The notes: generated from the letters alone by a model not told the origin. A DNA stretch of 64,000 nt from Actinospineispora eucalypti (GCA_014208095.1 JACHMT010000001.1:2976001-3040000), one strand, 5' to 3'. Shown: positions 35,785-45,279, counted from the first letter of the stretch. Program-made: numbers and translations.

Positions 35785-37531
35785 GTGACGGATGTGACCG
35801 AGATCTTCATCCACTGGTATGCGGGTCGCTCGCAGAGCGAGATCGCGACCAGTCTGGGTGTGGATCGCAAGACGATCAGGAAGTACCTGGCCCCCGCGAT
35901 CGGGGCGGGCATCGAGCCGGGTGGCCCGGCGAAGAGCACCGCGGAGTGGAACGAGTTGGTGTCCGGGTGGTTCCCGGCGCTGGCCGACACCCGGTTGCGG
36001 CAGATCACCTGGCCGGAGATCGAGCGGCACCGCGACTACATCGCCGACATGCTCAAGCTCGGCGTCACCCAGGCCACGATCCACCAGCGGTTGCGTGACG
36101 AGCAGGGACTCGAGGCGAGTCTGGCGTCGTTGAAGCGGTGGGTGCTGGCCAACCTGCCCGAAGAGGTGCGCCGGGACCGGGTCACCGTGCTGGGCGAGGA
36201 CGCCGACCCGGGCGCGGAAGCGCAGATCGACTACGGGCATCTGGGCTCCTGGCTCGACCCTCGCAGCGGCAAGAAGCATCGGGTGTGGGCGTTTGTGATG
36301 GTGCTGGTGTGCTCGCGGCTGATGTTCGTGCGACCGGTGCTGCGGATGGACCAGCGCGCCTGGACCGAGGCCCATGTCGAAGCCTTCGCCTTCTTCGCCG
36401 GTGTGCCGGCCCGGCTGGTGCCGGACAACCTCAAGACCGGCGTGGACAAGCCGGACCTGTATGACCCGAAGCTCAACCGCTCCTATGCCGAGTTGGCCGA
36501 GCACTACGACACCCTGATCGACCCAGCCCGGGCAGCGAAACCCAAGGACAAGCCGCGTGTGGAACGGCCGATGCCGTATGTGCGGGACTCGTTCTGGCGA
36601 GGCCGCGAGTTCGGCTCGCTGGCGCAGATGCAGCAGCAGGCCCTGGCGTGGTGTCGAGACGTGGCCGGGCAACGGCACTGCCGCCCGCTGCGGGGGCGCG
36701 GCGCCGATGGCGGTGTTCCAGGCCGTCGAAGCGCGGGAGCTGCGGCCGTTGCCGCGCACGCCCTTCGTGCTGGCGACCTGGTCGACCGGCAAGATCGGCC
36801 CGGACATCCATGTCAAGGTCGGCAAGACGCTGTACTCGACCCCCTGGCAGCACATGGGCCGCCGGGTAGATGCCCGCGAGACCGGGTCGGTGGTGCAGAT
36901 CTTCGATGCCGGGCAGCTGATCGCCACCCACGTGCGCAAGAGCGCCGGCAAGCAGACCGACTTCTCCCACTACCCGCCGGAGAAGATCGCGTTCAAGATG
37001 CGCACCCCGACCTGGTGTCGCACCCGCGCCACCGAGATCGGGCCGGGGTGTGTCGAGGTGATCGCCGAGCTGTTGGCGGTGAACGCGCTGTTTCGCCTGC
37101 GCGCCGCCCAAGGCGTGCTCGGCCTTGCCGGCAAGCACGGCGCCCAGCGGCTCGAGCGGGCATGCGCCCTGGCGATCGAGGTCGGTGACCCCAGCTACCG
37201 CACCATCAAGGGCATCCTGGCCGCCGGCGCCGAAGCCCTGCCCGCGCCCGAGCCGACCGGCGATGGTGGGGCCGCGGCACACCTGCACGGTCCTTCGCGG
37301 CTGTTCAGCAACGTCGTGGCCATGCCCAGAACGAGCGCATCGCCCGCGCCGGCCACCGCCACGACGAGCGGCGCTCACCCCACACCCGGCCAGCACGAGC
37401 CGGACGCTCCCCAAGACCAGGGCCAGCGCGAGCCCAACCAACCCGACCAACTCGCGCTCGACATGCGCGACACCACCACCGGCCAGCCCACCCAGAACAT
37501 CGAGCCCACCGACAGCGAGGAAGCTTCGTGA
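35785..37531 (+). pseudogene. istA: IS21 transposase IstA, frameshifted
   Basis: Start GTG 35785 (VTDVTEIFIHWYAGRS) is favoured by GAGGAG ~10 nt upstream; GTG 35758 is an alternative. The N-terminal helix-turn-helix (QSEIATSLGVDRKTIRKYL) and the DDE integrase core are clear: AQIDYGHLGSW (Asp), VPDNLKTGV (Asp-Asn) and an RVERPMPYVRDSFW segment carrying the family Glu region. Near 36,691-36,695, at a run of five G, the reading frame moves +1 (HCRPL in the first frame, APMAVFQAVEARELRPLP in the second) and then runs to 37531. Either one base was gained, making IstA inactive, or it is an assembly error or a programmed shift. The C-terminus overlaps istB. Confidence 0.8.
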
Positions 37532-38298
37532 CCGTCGTCGACACCGCGCTACGCGACGCGCTACGCACCCTGAAGCTGTCCGGAATGCTGCAGACCCTCG
37601 ACGCCCGACTGGCCCAGGCCCGCGCCGGGGAACTCGGCCACCTGGACTTCCTGCAGGTCCTCTGCCACGACGAGATCGGCCGCCGCGAGAGCCAAGCCGT
37701 GGCCCAGCGGCTGCGGCGCGCTCGGTTCGAACAACAAGCCACCCTGGAGGAGTTCGACTTCCACGCCAGCCCGAAACTCCCGGCCGCCCAGATCCGTGAC
37801 CTGGCCGCGCTGCGCTGGCTGCACGCCGGCGAGTCAGTCGTGCTCTACGGCCCGGTCGGGGTCGGCAAGAGCCACGTCGCTCAAGCCCTCGGCGGGCTGG
37901 CCATCCGACACGGCGCCACCGTGCGCTTCGCCAAGACCAGCAGAATCCTCGCCGAGCTCGCCGGCGGCCACGCCGACGGCACCTGGGGCCGACGGCTCCG
38001 CGAACTCGCCAAACCCGCAGTGCTGATCCTGGACGACTTCGGCATGCGCGAGCTGACCGCACGCCAAGCCGACGACCTCTACGAACTGATCAGCGAACGA
38101 GCCGGCCGGTCGCTGATCCTGACCAGCAACCGGTCACCCGTCGACTGGTACCCGCTGTTCCCCAACCCCGTGGTCGCCGAGTCACTCCTCGACAGACTGA
38201 TCAACACCAGCCACCAAGTCTTCATGAACGGCCCCAGCTACCGACCAAACAAGCGCCCCCGGAGTGTCACAGGAGACGGGAAGGAGAACACCAAGTAG
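37528..38298 (+). CDS. istB: IS21 helper ATPase IstB
   Basis: 256 residues, from GTG 37528 overlapping the istA stop (GTGA) with GAGGAAG just upstream. An AAA+ ATPase of the DnaC/IstB type: Walker A YGPVGVGKSH (residues ~108-117), Walker B AVLILDDFGM, sensor segment LILTSNRSP and a C-terminal NTSHQVFMNGPSYRP. IstB loads and stimulates IstA at target DNA. The gene appears intact, although istA is frameshifted. Confidence 0.92.
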   Translation: MTVVDTALRDALRTLKLSGMLQTLDARLAQARAGELGHLDFLQVLCHDEIGRRESQAVAQRLRRARFEQQATLEEFDFHASPKLPAAQIRDLAALRWLHAGESVVLYGPVGVGKSHVAQALGGLAIRHGATVRFAKTSRILAELAGGHADGTWGRRLRELAKPAVLILDDFGMRELTARQADDLYELISERAGRSLILTSNRSPVDWYPLFPNPVVAESLLDRLINTSHQVFMNGPSYRPNKRPRSVTGDGKENTK

Positions 38299-38368
38299 AA
38301 CATCACCAGGACCCACCACCTGCGGAATTCCGTGAGCGCAGGCCAGGGGAATTACGTGAGCGCCCACA

Positions 38369-39195
38369 CTCGCCTTGATCCAGCCAATGAAGCCGAAAGG
38401 GGCGATACCGCTGAGCGTCTGCGAGCGAAGGCCGGAATGGTCGCGACGATGGCCTGATCTAGATGCAGGACTCACCGGGCCCCGCACTTTCGAAATTCAG
38501 ATCGAAGTCACAACGAACCTGTTCGGAAGCGCGATCTGATTTCATTTCGCCATATTAGCCCTATCTACGGAACCTCGTCGGCAGGTTGGGCATCCAAGCG
38601 GTTGCATTGCTAGGCGATCGAGCGAGATGGGGGTGCCTAATTACGTGTATCCGCAAACGCGTGCGCATTGAGGGGGTAAGGGCCGTTGATCAAATTCGAT
38701 GTGATCCACTGACGGTACTGATCGTGGCTTCAGTTCTAAGTTCGAGATGGCGGCGGTACTTGGCCAAGTGTGCGGTAGCACTGGCCAATAGCCTTATTTC
38801 CTGCCCTGGTAGGAGCAGCCGCTCGACGCCGGGCCCCTCTGGTGCAGTCGTTACAGTCCATCCGGCGTCTTTGTCTGGTAAAGCCACACTGGCCTCGTAC
38901 GGCGGCGGGGTGAGTCGCGCCAACACAGCATGTTCGAGGCGCTCGCCACAGCAACATGCGCACCTGTGCGATTGCGGCCACCCGGTAGCTGTGCCGCGTC
39001 AAGCCACCACAGCAACCCGACCGAGTCCGAGAGTTCCATCAACGTGGACGACCGCAGCGGCCACGCAAGCTATCTCGGACACGGAAGTGTCGCCGGACGG
39101 CCAGCGTGTCGCGCGCAAATTGCCAGCGCGAATTTCTAAAGGCATGTACGTCCACGCGGGATGGCCGGTAGATGTCACTCAAGGAGGGGAAGCAC
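38369..39195. other. Intergenic region, lower GC, nothing recognised
   Basis: About 830 bases between the IS21-like element and the next regulator. GC is visibly lower than in the giant gene. Open frames are present but show no family motifs. It could hold the promoter of the downstream response-regulator gene, which has a strong ribosome-binding site at its end. Confidence 0.45.
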
Positions 39196-39981
39196 ATGAT
39201 GTGCGCCTCGACGTGCGCAACCTTACCTCATGTAGTCCTACCAGAGGTAGCGCACACGACCGCGGTTGCCCGCAATACGGTTCAGCAAGCTACCCGACCT
39301 AACCCCGAAGAAATGCACGTCCTCCTGGTTGAACATAACGAGGCAACCGCTCAGGTTATTATGGCGACGCTTACTTCAGTCGGCTACTCAACGACTCGGT
39401 GTAGTACGTCGCAAATCGCTCTCGCTGAACTCGAGAAGCCCAATATCGTTCTGCTTAACCTAGACTTGCCCGACGAGACTGGCCTATGTGTACTCGCCGA
39501 ATTGCGATTGGCAAGTTTTGTGCCAATCCTGGTTTACTCGGCCCCAACGGACGACGATTCTGTTGTCGAAGCTCTGCGGATTGGGGCAGACACCTATATG
39601 GCCGAACCCCTCCGGCCGGGCGAACTCCTCGCCCGCATGAGGGCGATCAGTCGCCGGGCGGGCACGTACAGACTCGCTGACGAAATCGTGTGCGTCGATG
39701 ACATCGAGCTCGATTTTCGCGCGCGCCGGGTTACAGTTGAAGGCAAGCTCGTCCGAATGACGCCTAGGGAGTTCGAAGTGCTGTCCCTGCTCGTCCGCGG
39801 ATCCGGCGCGCTAGTCAGCCGAGAAAAAATTATGCACGATGTTTGGGGTAGAACCAGTCCAGCTATTTCCAACAACTTGAACACACACATGGCGAAGCTA
39901 CGCGCCAAGCTTAATCGTCCGAATCTCTTACATACGGTCCGTGGCGTCGGCTACCGCCTAGGGATAACGTCCGATGGGTAG
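39196..39981 (+). CDS. Atypical OmpR-type response regulator (receiver Asp replaced)
   Basis: 261 residues from ATG 39196, chosen because AAGGAGGGG lies 7 nt upstream; an in-frame ATG at 39172 would put that site inside the gene. The N-terminal receiver (~residues 40-155) is degenerate. The acidic pocket reads Glu46-His47, the phosphoacceptor position in VLLNLDLPD is Asn88 instead of Asp, and the conserved Lys is Glu137 (MAEPL). The C-terminal winged helix (~165-258) is intact: MTPREFEVLSLLVR, SREKIMHDVWG, LHTVRGVGYRLG. It cannot be phosphorylated in the usual way, so regulation is probably by ligand or protein binding, as reported for JadR1-type atypical regulators. No histidine kinase is adjacent. 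Confidence 0.88.
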   Translation: MMCASTCATLPHVVLPEVAHTTAVARNTVQQATRPNPEEMHVLLVEHNEATAQVIMATLTSVGYSTTRCSTSQIALAELEKPNIVLLNLDLPDETGLCVLAELRLASFVPILVYSAPTDDDSVVEALRIGADTYMAEPLRPGELLARMRAISRRAGTYRLADEIVCVDDIELDFRARRVTVEGKLVRMTPREFEVLSLLVRGSGALVSREKIMHDVWGRTSPAISNNLNTHMAKLRAKLNRPNLLHTVRGVGYRLGITSDG

Positions 39982-40870
39982 TTACTAGTGAGGACCAAGA
40001 TGACTCCCTTGACGAACGATCTTCACCCATTTTGCGACACAACCGAATTATTCATCTACTTTGTTACACTTTGGATTTCACACGGGTCGGCCCGTTCCGA
40101 ATAAATGGCCGTCGCGCAGCGGACTACGCGCAGTTGGAGATTGCTCTCGGGCTGGACGACTGTGAAGCGACGATAGATTCCTACGTACACGGTGAACCGT
40201 CGATGGATTCGCCCTCTGGGCTCCCTTCTCTTCTTGGGCGTCGCAGCGTTGAGGCTTCACACGCCGTAGCTCGGTAGTCTCTCCAGCACCGACAGTCTTC
40301 GTGCGCTCTGTCCGTTTGGGCCGCATATCGAGCTTGGCACATTCGTCGAACAGTATGGCCCGCGACGCGCATGTAGACCCATCGTTTGATGGGCTACGAT
40401 CGCATTCGATAAGGTCGACCGGCGACCCGGGATTATGGTGCGTACGGCAACGAGATGTTGCGCGGCACTGCGTCTCATGGCCACACCCAGGGCATGCTCG
40501 GTGTCTTGCTAACCCTGCCAACGTTGAGCTAACCTTGAAACAGTCATTAAGATCGCGAGAATCGGCAGGCTCCTCGTGACTGGAGGACACAACACAGGCG
40601 GATTCGCTCAGGCGCCAGCCGTTGCGGACGGGATCCTGGTGGTTCCCACTAACCGGCCGCACTCCATGCACACTCGTTACCACCGCAACGCCTGGGCCGC
40701 TTCCACATCACCTGAGCCGGGCTGACACCATCACGCCCGCCCCGCTCTCCAAAGCGTGCCGAGAATCGACTTTCCGCTGGGCGCAGACTGCCTGCGGCAG
40801 CAGCCGACCGGCATCAAAGAGGGTCTGCGAGATGGAGACCGGTGATTACAGACTGGTGATTTTGCGTGTG
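39982..40870. other. Intergenic region, nothing recognised
   Basis: About 890 bases of moderate GC between the atypical regulator and IS end copy 2. Frames on both strands lack recognisable motifs. Near its right end, sequences resembling the inner repeats of the IS end (AATCACC, GTCT spacing) occur at about 40,838-40,862. Confidence 0.45.
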
Positions 40871-40906
40871 ACCCCTCAGACCTGGGGATTTTCATGAGGG
40901 CTGACA
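40871..40906 (-). repeat. IS end copy 2 (inverted relative to copy 1)
   Basis: On the minus strand it reads TGTCAGCCCTCATGAAAATC and then CCCAGGTCTGAGGGG, matching copy 1 at 35609-35644 at all but one position. Further inward (40,838-40,862) two weaker repeats of an AATC-CC-GTCT pattern occur, as expected for the multiple binding sites at an IS21-family terminus. With copy 1 it brackets a ~5.3-kb segment holding the IS21-like element and the atypical regulator gene. Confidence 0.65.
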
Positions 40907-41124
40907 AATTCGCGACTGCCGCAGCAGATGCTGCATTTTCGAAGAAGCTCGTGCGGCTCAGATGTTCTGATCGGCGTCGAGGCTCGTCGCGTCGACGTGG
41001 TCCCTGCCTCTTTGAACATTTTGTGTCAAGCGGGCGAGCTTGCTCATTTTACCAAGCTTGAAGAATTTCTTGTCAATCAGTTCGGCCATGGCTCAGGTGC
41101 CTGGCGCATGAGCGAGGGGTCGCC

Positions 41125-41880
41125 TCATGTGGCGGGGACTCGGAGGATGTAGCCGTTGCCTCGCAATGTTTCGATCAGAGGTGGCTCTGTCCGGTTCACC
41201 TTGCGTCGTATCCTGTACATGTAGGTTTCCACGACCTTTGGGTCACCGTCGTAGCCATAAGGCCACACGTGATCCAAAATTTGCGTCCTAGTCAACACTG
41301 TGTCGGGGTTGCGAATCAAGTAGCGTAACAGCGCGAACTCCCGCGGGGAAAGCTGGATCAACTGGCCGGCACGGCGCACCTCATGGGTATCTTCGTTCAT
41401 CTCGAGGTCGGCGAAACTCAGTATGCCGTCGTTCGAGCGTTTTGACGCCGAGGAGTTGGCGCGCCGAAGCATGGTGCGAACTCGTGCGAGTAGTCCTTCC
41501 GGGCTGAACGGCTTGGTCAGATAATCGCCGCCCCCGACGGTGACGCCGAGTACGGCGCTTTGCAGCTCCTTGCCAGGAGTCAAGAAAATTGCCGGTACAC
41601 TGTGGCGCTTCCCATGATGAAATTGTGTGATCTCGAACCCGTCTCGTATCACAAGATTGGGTTTCCATCGGTCGGCGACTGCGACTGCGTCGGCGCCAGA
41701 GGAGGCCGTTCGCACTTGATAGTCGACGAATCGCAGCGTGGTGCACAGCAGCTCTACGACACTGGAATCCTCACCTACGACCAGCACCCGCGCCGGCTTC
41801 GCCTCAGTTTTGGTAGCCGCAGGCACAGCCCGTGGGTCTGGCGTACTCGTTTCGTCTCGCACTAACACGAACCTGCTCAT
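41125..41880 (-). CDS. OmpR-type response regulator with deleted phosphorylation loop
   Basis: 251 residues. The receiver (~residues 30-145) keeps the acidic pair (GEDSS, Glu37-Asp38), the Thr (IFLTPG) and the Lys (YLTKPF). The segment after strand 3 reads PNLVIRDGFEIT, about seven residues shorter than the usual Asp-x(3)-P-x-x-D-G loop; Asp80 aligns best with the loop's distal Asp, so the phosphoacceptor seems deleted. The winged helix (~160-248) is canonical: LSPREFALLRYLIRN, TRTQILDHVWPYGYDGD and PPLIETLRGNGYILRV. No kinase neighbour. It is closest, within the window, to the regulator at 52.7-53.6 kb. Confidence 0.88.
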   Translation of the reverse strand: MSRFVLVRDETSTPDPRAVPAATKTEAKPARVLVVGEDSSVVELLCTTLRFVDYQVRTASSGADAVAVADRWKPNLVIRDGFEITQFHHGKRHSVPAIFLTPGKELQSAVLGVTVGGGDYLTKPFSPEGLLARVRTMLRRANSSASKRSNDGILSFADLEMNEDTHEVRRAGQLIQLSPREFALLRYLIRNPDTVLTRTQILDHVWPYGYDGDPKVVETYMYRIRRKVNRTEPPLIETLRGNGYILRVPAT

Positions 41881-42144
41881 TTTAGGGTTGCCTCAAAGTC
41901 CACGTGAGCCGGGCAATGCATCCTCACCCTCGAAACGTCGCCCAGTAGGTGCCAGGTGGCAAGGTCGACGGTGGCACGGCTGCTGATCGAACCTGACAGG
42001 CGTCCACTGCCTCCTTACTTTGAGTTCGCCGGCTAGCCTCAATGCCACCAAGGATCGCGCACACAGCTTCCCATCGGGTTAGGTGGCGCTACCAAAGATC
42101 ACTAGCTGGGTGCGCCGGGCCGAGGTCGCTCCCTAATGCTTTTG

Positions 42145-42460
42145 TCAAGCGGCGGGAACAGCCTCACGGGTGTAGTCGGGCTGGTAGGGCTGGCGGGCGC
42201 GCAGGAGGGCGTGGAGCACGTTGGATGCGGCGTCTGGCGAGTGCGAGAGGCCTTGGTGGTGTCGTTCGCCCTCGACTCGTTTGCGTGCGTAGAAGGCCTT
42301 GCTGACCGGGTCGAGCTGGATGGCGCAGAACGCGGACTGGTAGAAGACGAACTTCAACGTCTTGCTGCCGGTGCTGGCGCGCCGCAGGCAGCACACCTTG
42401 CCGGATTGCTGCAGTACGGGGGCCAGGCCCGCGGCGGAGGCCATTTGGTCACCGGTGGCG
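42145..42460 (-). pseudogene. IS110-family transposase, C-terminal fragment
   Basis: About 105 residues match the C-terminal (IS116/IS110/IS902) transposase domain: RFATGDQMASAAGLAPVLQQSGK, LKFVFYQSAFCAIQLDP, SKAFYARKRVEGERHHQGL and NVLHALLRARQPYQP. Frame jumps upstream (around 42,460-42,500, GLAP preceded by residues in another frame) and the missing N-terminal DEDD domain show a dead remnant. Confidence 0.75.
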
Positions 42461-43344
42461 AAACGGGCCAGTCGCTGGCGGCCTGGATGCTCGGTACAGC
42501 GTTGAGGACCAGCAGCGTTGATCGGCTTGCAGCCACACAACACAACTGGCCCCTTTTCCCGCGCGGCTCTGGTAGGAAAATCCTTCCGCCCATGAGCGGA
42601 GTCGTGCTCGGTGATCGGGGGTGCCGAACGTGCGGCGGACCGAGGAAAGCTGCTCGCCGGTGGCCAGGCGCTGCTTGCGCAGCGCGGGAACCTTGCGCCC
42701 TCCGGCTACGCGCGTACCCGCCGCGTTCGGGGGCTGGAGACGACCACGCCGAGCGCCGCGCCGGCGGCGAGCGTGCTGCGCACGGTGCCTGGTCACCCAG
42801 GTCCTGTTCCGGGCGCGCTGTGCCCGCGCCGCGCCGATAGCACCGAGGCCATTGGACACGTTGGCAGCCGAGGCCACCGGAGCAAACTTTCGTACCGATG
42901 AAGTCATCATTAGTACGATCGACGCCGGACAACATTCGAAACCGCCTGGTCGAGCCCGGTGGCCAGTGGCCTACCCTCGGGGACTTGAGTCCGCCGTCCT
43001 GTGCTACGACGGCTGGCTCGACACGACCGGCTACTCGAGATGAACGGCGACCTACCGTTCGTCGAACTCGAGCAGGCCTGTTTGTCGTCACAACCTCGAC
43101 CTCGCCGATGCCGGATAGTTCAAAATTACAGTCTCCGGACACGGCGGGGCGGGTCACTTCTTCGCCGACCCGCCCCGCGTATAGGACTAGACGGTTCGCT
43201 ATTTCAGCGAGATAGTCACCTAACCGCCCTGATCGTGGCGCTGAAAGGCTCAGTGTACCTCGCGGTAGACCGGCCGATGAATCCCGTCACAGCTCAATTA
43301 GTTGCGCCATGGGGGCCAGGGCTCTTGCGTGCACATTTGCATCT
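42461..43344. other. Region of decayed sequence, no gene recognised
   Basis: About 880 bases upstream of the IS110 fragment. Frames on both strands are short or strongly Arg-biased, and none shows convincing family motifs. Some of it may be further IS110-related or other degenerate sequence. Confidence 0.4.
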
Positions 43345-43773
43345 TCATCGTTGGTGAGGGATGGGCAACGGGCCGGTCCCGCCAAGGATGTTGGGCAAAC
43401 CAGTCACGCGGGTCTGTTTGAAGCTGTGCGCGACAAATCCGATGTCTGGGCTTTCCGTGTTGGAGGTAGCGGGATAGGACCTACCATCGCAATCGTCACC
43501 TTCAAACAGGTAGCCTTCGAACTCGGTGCCGTTGCGGTAGGATTGGTAGCCCTCATCCAAATGGTCCGCGCAGGTGCCGTCACCGAGGTCCCCGATAAGG
43601 GAAAGGTTGCCGTCGTAGCTCCGGCCGGTGAACAGGCAGATGTGGTCACTCGACTCGCCAATATTGTCACAGTGCAGCGCCCACGCCACGGATGGATGGG
43701 CGATCGCCATGCCTGCTGCCAGTAACACACCCGCAAGCAACGTCATAAGAATCCTGAGAACGTTTCCGTGCAT
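43345..43773 (-). CDS. Secreted peptidase inhibitor family I36-like protein
   Basis: 142 residues, with GGGAGG ~6 nt upstream of ATG 43773. A signal peptide (LRILMTLLAGVLLAAGMAIAH..AWA) is followed by a small Cys-containing beta-rich domain: CLFTGRSYDGNLSLIGDLGDG, YQSYRNGTEFEGYLFEGDDCDGRSY. The C-x-F-x(n)-G-N and Y-x-S-x-x-N-x-T pattern is that of peptidase inhibitor family I36 (SMPI, gamma-crystallin-like), which inhibits secreted metalloproteases in Streptomyces. The C-terminal tail is short and Pro-rich. A structural extracellular protein is an alternative. Divergently placed from the secreted-protein gene at 44204. Confidence 0.7.
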   Translation of the reverse strand: MHGNVLRILMTLLAGVLLAAGMAIAHPSVAWALHCDNIGESSDHICLFTGRSYDGNLSLIGDLGDGTCADHLDEGYQSYRNGTEFEGYLFEGDDCDGRSYPATSNTESPDIGFVAHSFKQTRVTGLPNILGGTGPLPIPHQR

Positions 43774-44203
43774 CGGAGCCTCCCTTGTGTACTAACTACC
43801 ACAAAGGCCAACGACGCGCCGCACCCACCGGATGCGGAGTAGGCTCAACATTTAAGACAGCAAATCCCAGAACCCAAAAGCAGTGCACGGCCTTAAGCGT
43901 CCTTGTTGCAAGCTGCCGTGGGGACCTTCCGCCGCCGGCGCTGCGTATCCGGGCTCGGCGGCCGCTGGATCGCTATGCAGATGATCAACAGAAGAGAGAT
44001 GTGGCCATCACATTTCGGGGAGGAGTCTTGCCACTCTATTACACGCGACTTCCGCCCCGCTTCGCTTTCACTTCGCGCGGGTAGTTCGCGTGGGTCGGCG
44101 TTCTGTTGAAATCCAGCTCCCCCTATAGTGTCGGTCCGTAGATGCCTGACAAGCTGTTTCCGCAGTATGTCGGGCGCAACTGACAGCTAAAGAGGGGATA
44201 TCT
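43774..44203. other. Divergent promoter interval of two secreted-protein genes
   Basis: About 430 bases between two outward-reading genes for exported proteins; it must hold both promoters. I found no clear operator, but the ribosome-binding sites at both edges (GGGAGG leftward, GAGGGG rightward) are strong. Confidence 0.4.
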
Positions 44204-44740
44204 ATGAAGAGAGTGATCAGGCGAAAAGATGGCTGGGCGGCCGGTTACGTGGCGGCGGTGGTAGTCGTGACAGCGGGATTGGCTCTGTCCAGTGGTACAG
44301 CCTACGCGGACAATCCGAGACCGGCGCTAAGAGTCGACTCGCTTAATGCGGATCCATGGATCGCGCCCGGCGGGACGGGCAAAGTTGCTTACCGCATCAC
44401 CAACACCAGCGGCGCCGCTACTCAGGGCGTCCTGCTCAACATCTCGTTGCCTAAGGCCGTCAGCATTCCGCAGGATCCCCGCTGCCGAAACGTTGGCGCC
44501 AACGCGGAGGGCGGCGCGCTCATCAGTTGTAAGGTGACGGACCAAGCAGGAAAGATAGCAACAGGGGGAACCGTGGCCTCAGGCAATACGTTCACAGTAG
44601 CCAACAACGCACCGGCACACACCAAACTGGGTCGGATTGGCCTCTTGGTTGTCCCGTTGGACGGGAACGGAAATCCCACCGAGGACTACAACGACACGGT
44701 TGGTGCTAACGTTCGTTGGGCACAAGTCGGGACCCGCTGA
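44204..44740 (+). CDS. Exported single-domain protein, DUF11/Ig-like
   Basis: 178 residues; GAGGGG lies 7-8 nt before ATG 44204. The signal peptide is clear (MKRVIRRKDGW charged region, VAAVVVVTAGLALSSG core, AYA cleavage). The mature ~145 residues form one beta-rich domain with the pattern of bacterial Ig-like/DUF11 modules: AYRITNTSG, VLLNISLPKAV, GGALISCKVTD, TFTVANNAP. Two cysteines (RCRN, ISCK) may pair. It probably acts outside the cell or on the surface; the precise role is unknown. A strong hairpin follows the stop. Confidence 0.72.
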   Translation: MKRVIRRKDGWAAGYVAAVVVVTAGLALSSGTAYADNPRPALRVDSLNADPWIAPGGTGKVAYRITNTSGAATQGVLLNISLPKAVSIPQDPRCRNVGANAEGGALISCKVTDQAGKIATGGTVASGNTFTVANNAPAHTKLGRIGLLVVPLDGNGNPTEDYNDTVGANVRWAQVGTR

Positions 44741-44761
44741 CCTACCCAGGTAGGCCCTGTC

Positions 44762-44811
44762 CAGGTAGGCGCGATCGGAGAACATAAGTATTGTCCGATC
44801 GCGCCTACCTG
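44762..44811 (+). terminator. Perfect 18-bp inverted repeat, likely terminator
   Basis: Arms CAGGTAGGCGCGATCGGA (44762-44779) and its exact complement (44794-44811) enclose a 14-nt loop, 22 nt after the stop of the exported-protein gene. There is no T-tract, as is common for actinomycete terminators. The diverged IS end copy 3 starts only 8 nt downstream. Confidence 0.7.
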
Positions 44812-44819
44812 CCGTGCGG

Positions 44820-44857
44820 TGTCAGCGCTGATGAGAATCTTCAGCTCTGAGGGGGTT
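44820..44857 (+). repeat. IS end copy 3 (diverged)
   Basis: TGTCAGCGCTGATGAGAATC followed by TTCAGCTCTGAGGGGG, a diverged version of the end at 35609-35644 in the same orientation. No transposase is attached, so it is a solo remnant. Confidence 0.55.
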
Positions 44858-45279
44858 GGAGTGGATCCGGCGGATACGTCCCCATTGCAGCGTCGATGTG
44901 GGATCCGCCTCGTCACCCTATCGGGTATGAGTTCGATCGATTCTCACGCCTGACCATCCCTTGACCAGTAACGAAATCTAAACGTAACTGGGCGCCAGCG
45001 AGCAGCTTACCTTTTGCTTTAGATGCACTTCAAGTTGGGTCGCGCGAGCAGGCGAGTGGCTCGTAGAGTGTGAAGCACTTACTCGTGACCGTTGAAGCGA
45101 CGAGGACGGCGGTGAAAAATGGAGTTCGCTGATAAAATAGATGTGCCAATGGAATTGGCTGACCAATACTGGACACGCTGTGGGGACCTGTTGGCGCCGA
45201 TACCTGGCGAATCATGGCGGTGTGTATTACCAGAGAACCATAGTGCCGAAGGTCACATGGCAGAGGACGGGACCTCCTG
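44858..45279. other. Intergenic region before thioesterase gene
   Basis: About 420 bases of moderate GC with no recognised gene. It should contain the promoter of the FlK-like gene. Confidence 0.4.

Larger units (their letters stand above)
35645..38368 (+). mobile_element. IS21-family insertion sequence
   Basis: About 2.7 kb carrying istA and istB in the overlapping arrangement typical of IS21. The left end has two direct repeats of CGCTCACGTAATTCCCCAG type, 24 bp apart (35648-35666 and 35672-35690). The right end has the inverted counterparts, also 24 bp apart (38320-38338 and 38344-38362). Such multiple transposase-binding repeats are a hallmark of the family. Exact outer boundaries are uncertain by a few bases and no target duplication was established. 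The element sits immediately next to a different IS end (35609-35644), so it inserted into an older IS remnant. Confidence 0.85.

Noticed and set aside
38586..39302. 238-residue frame upstream of the atypical regulator
   Set aside because: No motifs, poor codon bias, and it overlaps the well-supported regulator start.
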